Under the pieces are notes generated by a model. That model was not told the DNA's origin and did no database searches. It saw only the letters and a program-made list of their open reading frames with translations. Position numbers and translations under genes: made by a program. DNA of 58,973 nt from IMG/VR virus record IMGVR_UViG_3300007735_000765, positions 1 through 58,973 of that record, one strand, 5' to 3'. Below, in pieces: positions 1 through 7,841 of the stretch (positions are counted from its first letter, which is position 1; each line of letters opens with the position of its first letter). This DNA is from a virus.

Positions 1-158
1 CCTTCCACGTGCTGTTTAACAAACTTTGCCGCTTCTTTGAGACTACGATCAAAGTTGTCGGGGTTATAAATGTTCTGTACTCTGAGATAACTTTCAGGAT
101 TTTGAACCATCATTTCTAAAAATAATCTTTGTAGATCTGCGCTGTATTCTTTGCTCAT
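1..158 (-). CDS. 41: Replicative DNA helicase, T4 gp41-like (N-terminal fragment cut by window edge)
   Basis: Only the first 52 codons are inside the window. The start is the ATG at 158, overlapping the TGA of the upstream primase gene in an ATGA junction, so the two are translationally coupled. The visible protein is a helical N-terminus (EYSADLQRLFLEMMVQNPES, then VQNIYNPDNFDRSLKEAAKF) that resembles the N-terminal region of DnaB/gp41-type helicases of T4-like marine phages. The Walker motifs lie outside the window. Primase followed directly by helicase fits a T4-type primosome. The function call rests on this short resemblance and on context. Confidence 0.6.
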   Translation of the reverse strand, partial: MSKEYSADLQRLFLEMMVQNPESYLRVQNIYNPDNFDRSLKEAAKFVKQHVE

Positions 159-1207
159 ATTTTCGCTGCCAATAATTTAATTTTCAATGGATTGGATTCT
201 GCTCCAGCCAGTATACTTTTTAACACAAACAGTTTCCCGTAGAGTTCAACTGCCTTGCTGACGTCTTTGCACTCAGTGTGCCACACAGGGAAACTCACTG
301 ACCAACCATAGTCCATGGCCTGCTCTACCGCTGTGTATCCGGGCCATACTTCTCGCCCCTGCTTGTTTGTATGTTTGTCAAAATCGGGTACAAATATAAC
401 TCGCTTGCCCAAGCGTTCAATTAAGTCCGCCTGTTGCATACTTACTTCGTTGGTCTGTGTACTAACGCCGTCTATGGCCATGGCATCAAATGGTCCTTCT
501 ACCACAATAATAAACTTATTCTCGGGACGCTGATTGTCTAAGTTAAAAACAAAGTGGCCGGGATGATCACTGTGATACTTGGGTTTGATGCCGTCGTTGA
601 CTGCTCTTGCTGTATAGCCAACTATTTCTTTGTTGTATTTAAAAGGAACAATGACCCTGTAATTTAATTTGTGTTCAACTTCCGGAGTCCAAAAGAATTC
701 ATAGCGTTGTAGATCAATTTTTCTATTTGCGGCGTAAGTGACTGCGTCTACAAAATTTTTAGGATAATTCTTATCTGCTAATTCGTAAAATTCAGCCAAG
801 CCCAAAAAACTTATGGCTTCTTTAGGCAATGATCTAGGTTGGAATGTAATTTCTTCTTCTGGTTCAACGTCTCGAATCTGTTCGGGGTTGACCAGATCTT
901 TGAGTCTTAGTGATTCGATGACCAGTCGTTGTATTTCTGTAGCATCTGCGCCTAGCCATTTTAAAAATCTTCGATATTTAAAACTCAGTGCTCTCCCAGG
1001 AGTGTATCCAGTTTTAAATCCGCAGTTAAAACAATGATAACTAACTCCTCCATCGCCGTTGGTTTTAACGCCGCCGCGGCCGCGTGTGTCCACATTGTGA
1101 CCATTGTGTTGACAGCACACAGCATTAAAACTCAGCCAACCACTTTGACTAGTTTTTCTTTTAGGTGGTAAGATGCTTAGGGTATAGTCCTGTACAGAAT
1201 TGAACAT
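155..1207 (-). CDS. 61: DNA primase with zinc finger and toprim domain, T4 gp61-like
   Basis: A 350-residue primase expected to make RNA primers for lagging-strand synthesis with the helicase encoded directly downstream. Near residues 31-62 a zinc ribbon is visible (CCQHNGH, then HCFNCGF). A toprim core follows: VVEGPFDAMAIDG, with the conserved Glu, near residue 240, and FVPDFDKH, with the Asp-x-Asp, near 273. Length matches T4 gp61 (about 340). The ATG at 1207 lies five bases from a 16-base palindrome covering a TATACT box, so leader length is nearly zero. It ends in an ATGA overlap with the helicase gene. Primase identity is well supported; exact orthology to gp61 is inferred. Confidence 0.8.
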   Translation of the reverse strand: MFNSVQDYTLSILPPKRKTSQSGWLSFNAVCCQHNGHNVDTRGRGGVKTNGDGGVSYHCFNCGFKTGYTPGRALSFKYRRFLKWLGADATEIQRLVIESLRLKDLVNPEQIRDVEPEEEITFQPRSLPKEAISFLGLAEFYELADKNYPKNFVDAVTYAANRKIDLQRYEFFWTPEVEHKLNYRVIVPFKYNKEIVGYTARAVNDGIKPKYHSDHPGHFVFNLDNQRPENKFIIVVEGPFDAMAIDGVSTQTNEVSMQQADLIERLGKRVIFVPDFDKHTNKQGREVWPGYTAVEQAMDYGWSVSFPVWHTECKDVSKAVELYGKLFVLKSILAGAESNPLKIKLLAAKI

Positions 1208-1212
1208 AGTTT

Positions 1213-1228
1213 GTTAGTATACACTAAC
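1213..1228 (-). promoter_or_regulatory. Palindromic -10/operator in front of the primase gene
   Basis: Sixteen bases read on the plus strand as gttagtatacactaac: six-base inverted arms around a TATACT-type -10 for the minus strand. The identical 16-mer stands at 9929-9944, also exactly five bases before an ATG. A palindrome over a -10 box is the expected place for a repressor. Protein binding is inferred. Confidence 0.5.
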
Positions 1229-1264
1229 GTTTGGTTGAAATCAAATAGTTTGATTAAAATGATA

Positions 1265-1534
1265 TTATTCAGATTCTATTAGATAATATCCACAGCCCGG
1301 ATGTGTAGGATAAGAAATTAATGACCTAACTTCGGGATATCTGCGACATCCTTCGGGCCTGGTTTCGTAAATTTGACAACTAAGTTGTTGGTCAAAGTGC
1401 TCGCACCAGGTTTCGGAAATTAATTTGCCAGCACTATAATTTTTAAACTTACAACATGCACCGCCACATATATTAGGAGTGCATGATCCGCCGACTACTG
1501 GATTTATCCAGATAGTTTCCACGTTTATACCCAA
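1265..1534 (-). CDS. YkgJ-type cysteine-cluster protein (possible metal or Fe-S binding)
   Basis: An 89-residue protein with the spacing typical of the YkgJ/UPF0153 family (CxxCxxxCC type): CTPNICGGACCKF, then a Cys in WCEHF and two in CQIYETRPEGCRRYP, plus HPGCGYY. Such Cys clusters are thought to bind zinc or an iron-sulfur cluster; the family role is unknown. No ATG opens the frame. It begins at TTG 1534 or GTG 1522, overlapping or just after the stop of the fibre gene, so start by re-initiation is likely. It is last in the small virion-gene group before the primase. Confidence 0.6.
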   Translation of the reverse strand: MGINVETIWINPVVGGSCTPNICGGACCKFKNYSAGKLISETWCEHFDQQLSCQIYETRPEGCRRYPEVRSLISYPTHPGCGYYLIESE

Positions 1535-2736
1535 GCAAAGTATTGAATATCATTGTTACCTAAATTAACACCTCCACCAGTGGAGTTTTGAAATTCTATG
1601 CTCAAGGTATCTGCGGCACTGGCCCAGGCTGCAGAAATAACAACGCCAAATGTCAACGCAGTACCAGATGTTATTATAATCTTGTGACTAGTTGTTAGGC
1701 CTGTGAGGGTGAATGTTTGTATGCTGTCTGAATTTTTGTTAATGTTGGCCGGATCAATTGTTAGTTTGCCTGCTAATATACTAGTAGCGGCTGTAAGGCT
1801 GGTAGCTGTTGATGCAGTACCAGTTACATTACCAGTTACTGCCGCGTTAACATTTCCGGCGGTAATATTTCCATTTACAGTTAATCCTGTGCCAGTTACC
1901 CATGCTATGTCTCTGAGAGTTGTTGTTCCAGCTGGTACTGCAGATAATACTAAATTGCCACCAAATGCCGATGTGGTAAAATTTTCCGAAGCTTTGAATG
2001 TGATTCTAGTACTAGCTGTACCGGGTATGGTGTTGCCGTTATGCCCGGTCGCAGAAATACGGATTATATCTTGTCCTGACAGGACAGGAGTGGGACTGGC
2101 AATATTACCATTTAATCGTCTGCCAACAAATGATGCAAACTCGTTTATGCCATCGTTATAAAATCTAGAAGGAACAGTTTGTTGTCCAGTAATATGAAGC
2201 ATTACTCCTGAATTGATCGGGGAGAAAATATTACCAGTAGTAGATCCAACAACTTGCATTGCACCGGCTGTAGCATCTACTGTAGGAACATAAAATGTAC
2301 TTTGTCCGTCTTTGTTAAATCTCGCAAACAAATTAGCAACATTGGGTGGATAAACATCTGGTTTATAAAATCCAACGTTACCAGTTAACTGAATTTCTGC
2401 TGTCCCGTTAGTGGACAGTATCATATTTTCGTTAGCGTTGGTTATACTTAATGTATTATTATTGGCTGTGAAATTGCCAAAACTCAGTGCTAAGTTAGCA
2501 GTGTCTATACGCAACACACCCGTGTTGTCAATAACGATACCGGGACCTGCTTTAATACCACCGACTGTAACATTTGATGCAATAGTATAAGGCACAGGAA
2601 CTCCACCTGGAGTTATTCCATCAGACAATCTGATTACGCCATTGGCAAAATTATAGAATAGAATTCCTTCTTCGCCTACGTATGTTGTGGCGTTTACAGT
2701 ATTAACCCGACTGGCTTTAATTTTACCTATTGCCAT
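1525..2736 (-). CDS. Virion fibre-like protein with Mtd_N-type N-terminus
   Basis: A 403-residue, Gly/Thr/Asn-rich protein of low-complexity beta character. The N-terminus (MAIGKIKASRVN, then LFYNFANGVIRLSDGITPGG) resembles the N-terminal beta-prism-like domain found in Mtd-type and other phage fibre proteins (IRLSDGxTPGG). The middle has repeated short strands (TGNITAGNVNAAVTGNVTG), usual in trimeric fibres and spikes. It follows three small genes that also look structural. A receptor-binding or decoration role is inferred; no catalytic motif is visible. Confidence 0.55.
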   Translation of the reverse strand: MAIGKIKASRVNTVNATTYVGEEGILFYNFANGVIRLSDGITPGGVPVPYTIASNVTVGGIKAGPGIVIDNTGVLRIDTANLALSFGNFTANNNTLSITNANENMILSTNGTAEIQLTGNVGFYKPDVYPPNVANLFARFNKDGQSTFYVPTVDATAGAMQVVGSTTGNIFSPINSGVMLHITGQQTVPSRFYNDGINEFASFVGRRLNGNIASPTPVLSGQDIIRISATGHNGNTIPGTASTRITFKASENFTTSAFGGNLVLSAVPAGTTTLRDIAWVTGTGLTVNGNITAGNVNAAVTGNVTGTASTATSLTAATSILAGKLTIDPANINKNSDSIQTFTLTGLTTSHKIIITSGTALTFGVVISAAWASAADTLSIEFQNSTGGGVNLGNNDIQYFAWV

Positions 2737-2740
2737 TTAA

Positions 2741-3082
2741 TTAAGCATCCAGTACATCGTTGTCGTCACCTGCATTGTGCATGACGCCTGCCAGTCTTTT
2801 AATTTCTTCTAATTCTTCACTGGTCTTGTCGCCTTCATTAGGCCCCGGATCATACCCTGGATTGTTCTCATCAAAATAGCTGTTGACGTCAACTGCTTTT
2901 TTTAATAGTTCAAGTTTTTGTTGTAAAGGTGCTACCATTGTTTTGGTATCAGTATGATCATCTAAATCTGCATCGACTGGATGTAGTTTACCTGACACTG
3001 TAATGTCTACTGGTGCTTGTTCTTTATTGCCAAATGCGGACAAAATATCGGCTGCGGCTTGAATAAATTCGTGTGATTTCAT
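2741..3082 (-). CDS. Hypothetical phage protein (113 aa), virion-associated by context
   Basis: Not recognised as a named family. Acidic and mostly helical, opening MKSHEFIQAAADILSAFG and ending with an Asp-rich tail. The segment ELEEIKRLAGV resembles a short helix (xIKxLAGx) seen also at the very end of the 465-residue protein at 56957-58354. In related phages such C-terminal peptides occur in internal virion or prohead proteins. It sits four bases upstream of the fibre gene and two bases after the next structural-type gene. Confidence 0.5.
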   Translation of the reverse strand: MKSHEFIQAAADILSAFGNKEQAPVDITVSGKLHPVDADLDDHTDTKTMVAPLQQKLELLKKAVDVNSYFDENNPGYDPGPNEGDKTSEELEEIKRLAGVMHNAGDDNDVLDA

Positions 3083-3084
3083 AA

Positions 3085-3399
3085 TTATGTCTTCAAGTAA
3101 GTTGTACTATTTTGATTTAATGCGCTTTGGTAAACTGTACCGCATTCTGTGACTGTGATTGCTGTGCTGCCGCCTGCTACTGGTAATACGCTAATTCTGT
3201 TGCCGATACCGCCCATATTGATGTATGTGGGGAAATTCGCAGGGATCATTGCCCCCACGTTAGCTGTTAGTGTTGCTGGTGCGTTGATAGCATACACGCA
3301 GGCAGCGTTGGCCACTACCTTGACCTTTGTGCTGGCAATAGTGTTGCCGTTGCCTGCTATGTTGGCTGCGGTTGTTGTTACGACTGTATATGATGCCAT
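3085..3399 (-). CDS. Small beta-rich virion-type protein (104 aa)
   Basis: An Ala/Thr/Val-rich beta-strand protein (MASYTVVTTTAANIAG, ITVTECGTVYQSALNQ) without cysteine clusters or catalytic motifs. It resembles the small capsid-decoration or neck-type proteins that marine T4-like phages carry beside fibre genes. The leader has AGGATTTTAAGAT before the ATG, a weak Shine-Dalgarno sequence. The assignment is from composition and neighbours only. Confidence 0.45.
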   Translation of the reverse strand: MASYTVVTTTAANIAGNGNTIASTKVKVVANAACVYAINAPATLTANVGAMIPANFPTYINMGGIGNRISVLPVAGGSTAITVTECGTVYQSALNQNSTTYLKT

Positions 3400-3425
3400 A
3401 TCTTAAAATCCTGTATATTTGTTAT

Positions 3426-3881
3426 TTAGCTGTTATTGGGATAAGCTGTGCTGACTACAAACATCTGTCCTTGCGCACCCCAATTGTCATCCACATAGGC
3501 TGCATACTTTACGTTACCGCTGGTATAGTAAATGCTGTAAATGTACTGATCACGTTCAAAAGCATTTATGTTAGCTGTGGGGATAGTAACTGTCCCTATG
3601 CCTGTAGTAGCATTAGAAATAGTCACATTAGACTGAAATACGACGTTGGCATTGCTAGTTACGTAATCGTCTATTAGACTAAACACCAAGGGCTGTACGT
3701 TAGATAACGTATAGGGTTTTTGATCCTGATTTTGTACTCGGACTTTGATTACGTTGTCCACGCCCTTATAGCAGGTAATTGTTCTGGTATACACGACTCT
3801 GTTCCTTTGTTGTATATCTGGGTCCGTGGTTATTTGAACCAGAACCGTGTTATCATAGATATATGTATTAATCTGTTGCAT
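3426..3881 (-). CDS. Virion structural-type protein, late-expressed (151 aa)
   Basis: A beta-rich protein with YDNTVLVQITTDPDIQ, VKVRVQNQDQKPYTLSNVQP and VTIPTANINAFERDQYIYS. The pattern of an Ig-like or upper-baseplate-type domain is suggested but no family is certain. A CTAAATA late-promoter variant (minus strand) lies at 3887-3893, exactly five bases before the ATG, so the message should be leaderless. This fits late, structural expression together with the three genes downstream. Confidence 0.5.
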   Translation of the reverse strand: MQQINTYIYDNTVLVQITTDPDIQQRNRVVYTRTITCYKGVDNVIKVRVQNQDQKPYTLSNVQPLVFSLIDDYVTSNANVVFQSNVTISNATTGIGTVTIPTANINAFERDQYIYSIYYTSGNVKYAAYVDDNWGAQGQMFVVSTAYPNNS

Positions 3882-3886
3882 TTACA

Positions 3887-3893
3887 TATTTAG
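3887..3893 (-). promoter_or_regulatory. T4-type late promoter variant (CTAAATA)
   Basis: CTAAATA on the minus strand with a five-base gap to the ATG at 3881. With the T4 late box at -13 to -6, transcription would begin at the A of the start codon. A mirror-image copy for the plus strand lies at 3932-3938. Confidence 0.5.
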
Positions 3894-3931
3894 CGCATAT
3901 CCAAATCCAAAACTAGGATATTTTTGAATCG

Positions 3932-3938
3932 CTAAATA
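3932..3938 (+). promoter_or_regulatory. T4-type late promoter variant for the plus-strand gene
   Basis: CTAAATA on the plus strand, four bases before GTG 3943 and seven before ATG 3946. Together with the minus-strand copy at 3887-3893 it forms a divergent pair of late promoters about 40 bases apart. Confidence 0.45.
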
Positions 3939-3942
3939 TTCA

Positions 3943-4311
3943 GTGATGGACTACCAAAAACTATTAGATCAGTACCCTTTTCTCAGCTATCTTACCTACG
4001 GCGGCAACGAATACATTGGAATTATTCAGAATATTGACGATGTAATTACCAGTATCTATGATTTTGCTGTTCTCAGAACAGAACAACAAAAAGTTTTATA
4101 TTTAGAGCTTGGAGAAACGTGGTGGTGGGAAAGCAATAGGATGGTGCCCATCAATATCTTCCTCAAACAAGATTGGTTTCAGTTCAGGCCCACACTGAAA
4201 ACATTTAACAGCAAAGACGTGGAATTAAAATATGGGCCAGCGTTAAGCCTCAAAGAAAACGCACAGAAGCGCAGTAAGCGCCGTAGTATTACCCTAGTTA
4301 GAAAAGTCTAA
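3943..4311 (+). CDS. Hypothetical late protein (121-122 aa)
   Basis: Not recognised. One of the few plus-strand genes here, divergent from the virion group and converging with the DnaE-like fragment gene (18 bases of tail overlap). Start is GTG 3943 or ATG 3946. The protein begins MDYQKLLDQYPFLSYLTYGG, is rich in aromatics (GETWWWESNRM) and ends with a very basic tail (KRSKRRSITLVRKV) that could bind nucleic acid. Expression from the late box directly in front is inferred. Confidence 0.55.
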   Translation: MMDYQKLLDQYPFLSYLTYGGNEYIGIIQNIDDVITSIYDFAVLRTEQQKVLYLELGETWWWESNRMVPINIFLKQDWFQFRPTLKTFNSKDVELKYGPALSLKENAQKRSKRRSITLVRKV

Positions 4312-4872
4312 CAAATTCATATGCACCGCAACGAGGTGCGCATAAGCCACAGCGTGGCTTTTCTTAAAGTAGTAACTGTCATCCTGAGGCTTTTCCCAAA
4401 CAGATTCTGCAACTTCCTGCCAAGTTCGCCCGATTAAATGTCGTTTAGCAGGACGTATTACTGCCAAAAACATGGCTAGCCTCGGAATACTGTTCACAGG
4501 TTCGGGCATACTAATCATAGTGTCGTAGTGATTACCTATGTGAATTAACTGCGTACAGAATGATCTTTCCCTGAGTTTCGGCCAATCAGGCTCTGTGTTC
4601 ATCAATTGGTCCAGATGCTGTTCGCTGGCAACTTGATTATACAAATTTACATTCAAAAAGTCTAACTTAACATAGCCCCGAAGTTCAGCTTCGCTGTGAT
4701 CCAAACTGCACTGGCCTGTAAAAGGATCTCTGGGTACTTCTGTAAAGTAAACACCTGTGTTATGTTTTACTAGTTTACCATCTCTCATTATACTGGCAGG
4801 TGCGTGTGCTAACAAAGATAAAATCTTTTCCCTGTTGGCAAAGTCTATGTCGATGTCGCTCTTAAAAGTCAT
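4294..4872 (-). CDS. Fragment resembling bacterial DNA polymerase III alpha (DnaE) C-family
   Basis: A 192-residue protein. The opening DIDIDFANREKILSLL recalls the DIDIDF catalytic segment of C-family polymerases, and KKSHAVAYAHLVAVH near residue 175 recalls the NKSHAxxYA helix of DnaE. The regions usually between them are missing, and the protein is under a fifth of DnaE's length. It therefore cannot be a whole polymerase; it may be a decoy, clamp or polymerase binder, or a relic. It is last in a coupled operon (ATGA overlap with the gene upstream). Confidence 0.5.
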   Translation of the reverse strand: MTFKSDIDIDFANREKILSLLAHAPASIMRDGKLVKHNTGVYFTEVPRDPFTGQCSLDHSEAELRGYVKLDFLNVNLYNQVASEQHLDQLMNTEPDWPKLRERSFCTQLIHIGNHYDTMISMPEPVNSIPRLAMFLAVIRPAKRHLIGRTWQEVAESVWEKPQDDSYYFKKSHAVAYAHLVAVHMNLLDFSN

Positions 4873-5090
4873 TGTTCGTACCTCAAACTGAACCAGCTGG
4901 CCAGCTCGTCCCTGTAAAATGTAAACACAGTACGGCGATTGTACACTGCATCACCACTGAAATTATCCCAGTGAGCGGGTCTATAAGCAAAATCAAAGTC
5001 CTGTCCTTGTACAAAACCCTGTGCTCTTAGTTCCCTAACCAGTTCCATAATATAAGAAGGGTCCTTGTCTAAGATAGTAATTTCCGTCAC
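4869..5090 (-). CDS. Hypothetical phage protein (73 aa)
   Basis: Not recognised. An open frame extends upstream to 5162, but a GTG at 5090 overlaps the TGA of the preceding gene as GTGA, the same coupling used by its neighbours, so I take that start. The protein begins (V)TEITILDKDPSYIMELVREL and contains DFDFAYRPAHWDNFSGD; it is a small alpha/beta protein. It ends in an ATGA overlap with the DnaE-like fragment gene. Confidence 0.55.
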   Translation of the reverse strand: MTEITILDKDPSYIMELVRELRAQGFVQGQDFDFAYRPAHWDNFSGDAVYNRRTVFTFYRDELASWFSLRYEQ

Positions 5091-5767
5091 AGGCCGGCCT
5101 TTGCCAAGATGTCTTTGACCCATTCTGTGTCTGCTACGTAGTCTTTGAATCTTCGTTGCCAAAAGTCTGGGTCAATCCACGGCATTACTAACTCTATTTG
5201 TTCTTCGTTGAGTGTTCCCAACCAATCAATTCCGCTATCGCAATTATACACAATCCAAGGGCTAATACGCCCATTTTGAATATGATGTACGATACGATTG
5301 CCAGCACCAAGCCTAAAATAATTGTTAAAATTTGCCTGTAATTTTTTGTCATTGTCTGCGCAGTCCTGCATTTCTTTTAGTGCTCGTTCCAATGCATCCT
5401 GTACAGCTTCTTTACGTAGATACTCTGACAACCACTGCAAATAGAATTCTTCTTTGCACCAATGATCTAACTTTTTATTATTTTTTAGTAGCCAATCAGT
5501 GAAGCTAGTGAAGTTTACACAGCGAACAGCATGAGCGTGCCTTCCGTATTTTACAAAAGCAAGATAATAAGGACTGGCTGCAAAATCGTCGTAGCTTTTT
5601 AGTTTGGCACTACCTTGTGTTAGTTCATAGAATCTAATATATGCTTTAAATCCTAACTGCACAGGAAATTCATTCTGACTTTGATGTCTGCGTTTAGGCT
5701 CGCACATGTGTGCGGTCAATGTGCTTTCTTTACTATAAGATTTGTTACAGTATTTGCAGATATACAT
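5087..5767 (-). CDS. Zinc-finger phage protein (226 aa)
   Basis: The N-terminus is a C2H2-like finger, CKYCNKSYSKESTLTAHMC (C4, C7, H20, C22). The remaining 200 residues are helical and aromatic-rich with no catalytic motif I recognise. Similar finger-headed proteins of unknown role occur in T4-like marine phages near replication genes. The ATG at 5767 overlaps the TGA of the upstream gene by one base. A nucleic-acid binding role is inferred from the finger alone. Confidence 0.55.
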   Translation of the reverse strand: MYICKYCNKSYSKESTLTAHMCEPKRRHQSQNEFPVQLGFKAYIRFYELTQGSAKLKSYDDFAASPYYLAFVKYGRHAHAVRCVNFTSFTDWLLKNNKKLDHWCKEEFYLQWLSEYLRKEAVQDALERALKEMQDCADNDKKLQANFNNYFRLGAGNRIVHHIQNGRISPWIVYNCDSGIDWLGTLNEEQIELVMPWIDPDFWQRRFKDYVADTEWVKDILAKAGL

Positions 5768-6534
5768 CAGATTATTTTATTATCTTTAAGGTAATTAATC
5801 AAATATTCATTGAGCTTTTGGTGATGTCCTGGCAGTCTATGTTTCATTTCATCAGGGGTGTTCCCGTATTTTCTCACGACATTATTTGGCACGGTGCTGG
5901 GCACTCCCTGACTGTGTTGCCATTGTACAGCAGTCCAAGATAAACTATGAACAAAATTTTTAACTTCTTTTAAAAATTTAAGTTTTGGTGCTTCTAATAA
6001 AATTTGATTATTTGAAATAGGTTCTGTAGTCGATTGATCTGCTTGATTAAAAATTATGCAGTTATGATTTCTACTGCGAAGATCTGCTATCAACGATAAA
6101 AACCTATACATCAAATCTTCAGTTCTGTCTAATAGACTGTACAATTCGGCTTTATGCATTAGATCGACATAAGCGTCTGTGTCTTTTACAGTCCAATGAT
6201 CTTCCCAGAGTTTTTCGAAAAATTGATTCTGTGGGTTAGTCCACCGTCCTTCAAAGGACATATCGTCGATATAATTTTCAACGTCTGTGGGTTTTAAAAT
6301 AGGTATTTCATTTCTTGAAATAAATGTCATACCCAACACATACAAAGTAGGCTCAGTGGTAGTATAACTATCTTTGACCGTAGTTCGTATGATTCTACTG
6401 TTTGCACTGCCGCCCAGGGCCAGACTATGACTGCGTTCTATGCCTAAACGTTGGGCCAAGTCTATATGACCTTTGCCCAGTGCATACATTTCCATATAAC
6501 TACAACCGTTGACTACCAGCCTAGTATACTTCAA
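5767..6534 (-). CDS. SGNH-hydrolase-like protein (255 aa)
   Basis: The start LVVNGCSYMEMYALG matches the block I pattern of SGNH/GDSL hydrolases (nucleophile Ser in GCSx). GGSANSRII gives block II-type Gly and block III-type Asn. RLPGHHQKLNEYL near the C-terminus gives a block V-type His. Such enzymes remove acyl groups from sugars or lipids. A second SGNH-like gene lies at 7829-8626, so the pair may act on host surface glycans. Substrate unknown. Confidence 0.6.
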   Translation of the reverse strand: MKYTRLVVNGCSYMEMYALGKGHIDLAQRLGIERSHSLALGGSANSRIIRTTVKDSYTTTEPTLYVLGMTFISRNEIPILKPTDVENYIDDMSFEGRWTNPQNQFFEKLWEDHWTVKDTDAYVDLMHKAELYSLLDRTEDLMYRFLSLIADLRSRNHNCIIFNQADQSTTEPISNNQILLEAPKLKFLKEVKNFVHSLSWTAVQWQHSQGVPSTVPNNVVRKYGNTPDEMKHRLPGHHQKLNEYLINYLKDNKII

Positions 6535-6998
6535 CCCAGTTCCTTTTTGATATCTTGATCGCTCATTCCCAAGTCTTTGGCCATCGTTTTTAGATCTGCT
6601 GTGGTGTTAATGTCGGATAACAACTCAATCTCATCCTGCTTCATGTGTGGATAAAGTTTGATTAGAAATTTAATATTCTTGCTGTTGCTGGCGCCTTCAC
6701 GTTTTTTACTGGCTTGCCAATAATGACGTTGACGGCCCATGCCTGGACTTACACTGGTGCAGAGTAACCACTGAAGTTTGGGGTGTTTGTTTAAGTCAAA
6801 GAAATTCTGATTCACTTTGTCATTGGTGGCTCTAAGATACCACTCTTGTAAATCATCGCTGCCTTCTACGCTGGCTGCGTATCTCAGCATCAAATAAGTT
6901 GTGAATTTTTTCTTTTCGTCGTCGGTGAGCTCATCGTAAAATGCTCGATTTTTTATGTCGAGCTGAGCCATTTCATTGTTGATTGAAAGTTTATCCAT
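6531..6998 (-). CDS. 62: Probable clamp-loader small subunit, T4 gp62-like
   Basis: A 155-residue helical protein. Its pattern (TNDKVNQNFFDLNKHPKLQW, an aromatic-basic stretch RQRHYWQASKKREG, then IKFLIKLYPHMKQDEIELL) parallels the gp62 clamp-loader A subunits of T4-like marine phages. The order there is N-x-x-N, LQxxFL, basic-Trp, then a C-terminal helical pair. Its partners gp44 and gp45 are not in the window. Overlapping junctions tie it to the genes on both sides. The match is by remembered pattern, so orthology needs a profile search. Confidence 0.45.
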   Translation of the reverse strand: MDKLSINNEMAQLDIKNRAFYDELTDDEKKKFTTYLMLRYAASVEGSDDLQEWYLRATNDKVNQNFFDLNKHPKLQWLLCTSVSPGMGRQRHYWQASKKREGASNSKNIKFLIKLYPHMKQDEIELLSDINTTADLKTMAKDLGMSDQDIKKELG

Positions 6999-7306
6999 TA
7001 TACGTGATGATATTCTAGACCGGTGTTTTTATCTTCTTTGATAAGATGATACAGCATTATAACACGTTCTAGCTCGGCTTGTAAAGTGGGATTGGTTCTC
7101 GCTAGCCTACGAATTTGTCCCCAAAGCTGATCTTCCATCATATGGTCATGTAAGGGCCTGCCATCATCAGTTCTGGGATCATAATCTTTACCGTGTTCAT
7201 AACCTACCACAAATCTTGTGCTAGGGTCTGAGCCAAATTCTCTGGCATAAACTATGCCGTCATTGCGTTCATAAATGTACTTGATTCCAGGTTTTAGTTG
7301 TCCCAT
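6998..7306 (-). CDS. Hypothetical phage protein (102 aa)
   Basis: Not recognised. The ATG at 7306 has a strong Shine-Dalgarno (GGAGGTAATCG) lying inside the upstream LmbE-like gene, so the 38-base overlap is real. The protein begins MGQLKPGIKYIYERNDGIVY and has MEDQLWGQIRRLARTNPTLQ, a helical region; it ends in HH. It sits between the LmbE-like and gp62-like genes. No cofactor or catalytic motif is visible. Confidence 0.55.
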   Translation of the reverse strand: MGQLKPGIKYIYERNDGIVYAREFGSDPSTRFVVGYEHGKDYDPRTDDGRPLHDHMMEDQLWGQIRRLARTNPTLQAELERVIMLYHLIKEDKNTGLEYHHV

Positions 7307-7841
7307 CGATTACCTCCATTACTGAATCTGCGACCGTGTATCTTCCTTGATTAATATTTTCGAAACTTTCGATTACTTCTTTGTGCAAAGGCAAAGCTGT
7401 TAGATCTATGTCTGTGCGCACAGTGCAAGTCATATTAGCCTGTTCATGTTTGGCAAAATACACAGTAGGTTTACCCGAGGCTGTAACGCACTGACTGACG
7501 AATTGGTGATGTATATGTCCGTAGTCTCCGTCTGCGTTGTGTGTAAGTATCAAACTGTAGTCCTTGCAGATGTTAACAATTTCCCTGGCTGCTTGTTCTT
7601 GGTTAAAGCTGAGACTATTGTTTTCCATGTCTTTATAAGTATCAGTGTAACCCAGATGTATTGTTGTTATTCCCTGGGGTCTCCAATAATTAGCTATTTC
7701 ACGGCCACGCGGTTCAAAATCACAGTAAGTGAGATACAATATTCTCCAGTCGAATTTATTATAAATCTCCATAAACGGCCTGGCAAAAATAATGCAGTCG
7801 TCGGGATGTGCTACCACGCACAGTGCTTTTAATCTTGCCAT
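7269..7841 (-). CDS. LmbE/PIG-L-family deacetylase
   Basis: A 190-residue zinc-dependent N-acetylglucosaminyl deacetylase-like protein. The hallmark CVVAHPDDCIIF near residue 9 gives the His-Pro-Asp-Asp metal site; HNADGDYGHIHHQFVSQ near residue 100 supplies the second His motif. Length is normal for the compact family. These enzymes deacetylate amino sugars in glycolipids, thiols or surface polymers. With two flanking SGNH-like genes and the methyltransferase at 8623, it suggests glycan editing. Substrate unknown. Confidence 0.75.
   Translation of the reverse strand: MARLKALCVVAHPDDCIIFARPFMEIYNKFDWRILYLTYCDFEPRGREIANYWRPQGITTIHLGYTDTYKDMENNSLSFNQEQAAREIVNICKDYSLILTHNADGDYGHIHHQFVSQCVTASGKPTVYFAKHEQANMTCTVRTDIDLTALPLHKEVIESFENINQGRYTVADSVMEVIDGTTKTWNQVHL

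Noticed and set aside
155-1207. Plus-strand frames opposite the primase and other long genes
   Set aside because: They are shadows of the minus-strand genes; no ribosome sites and no protein-like composition.
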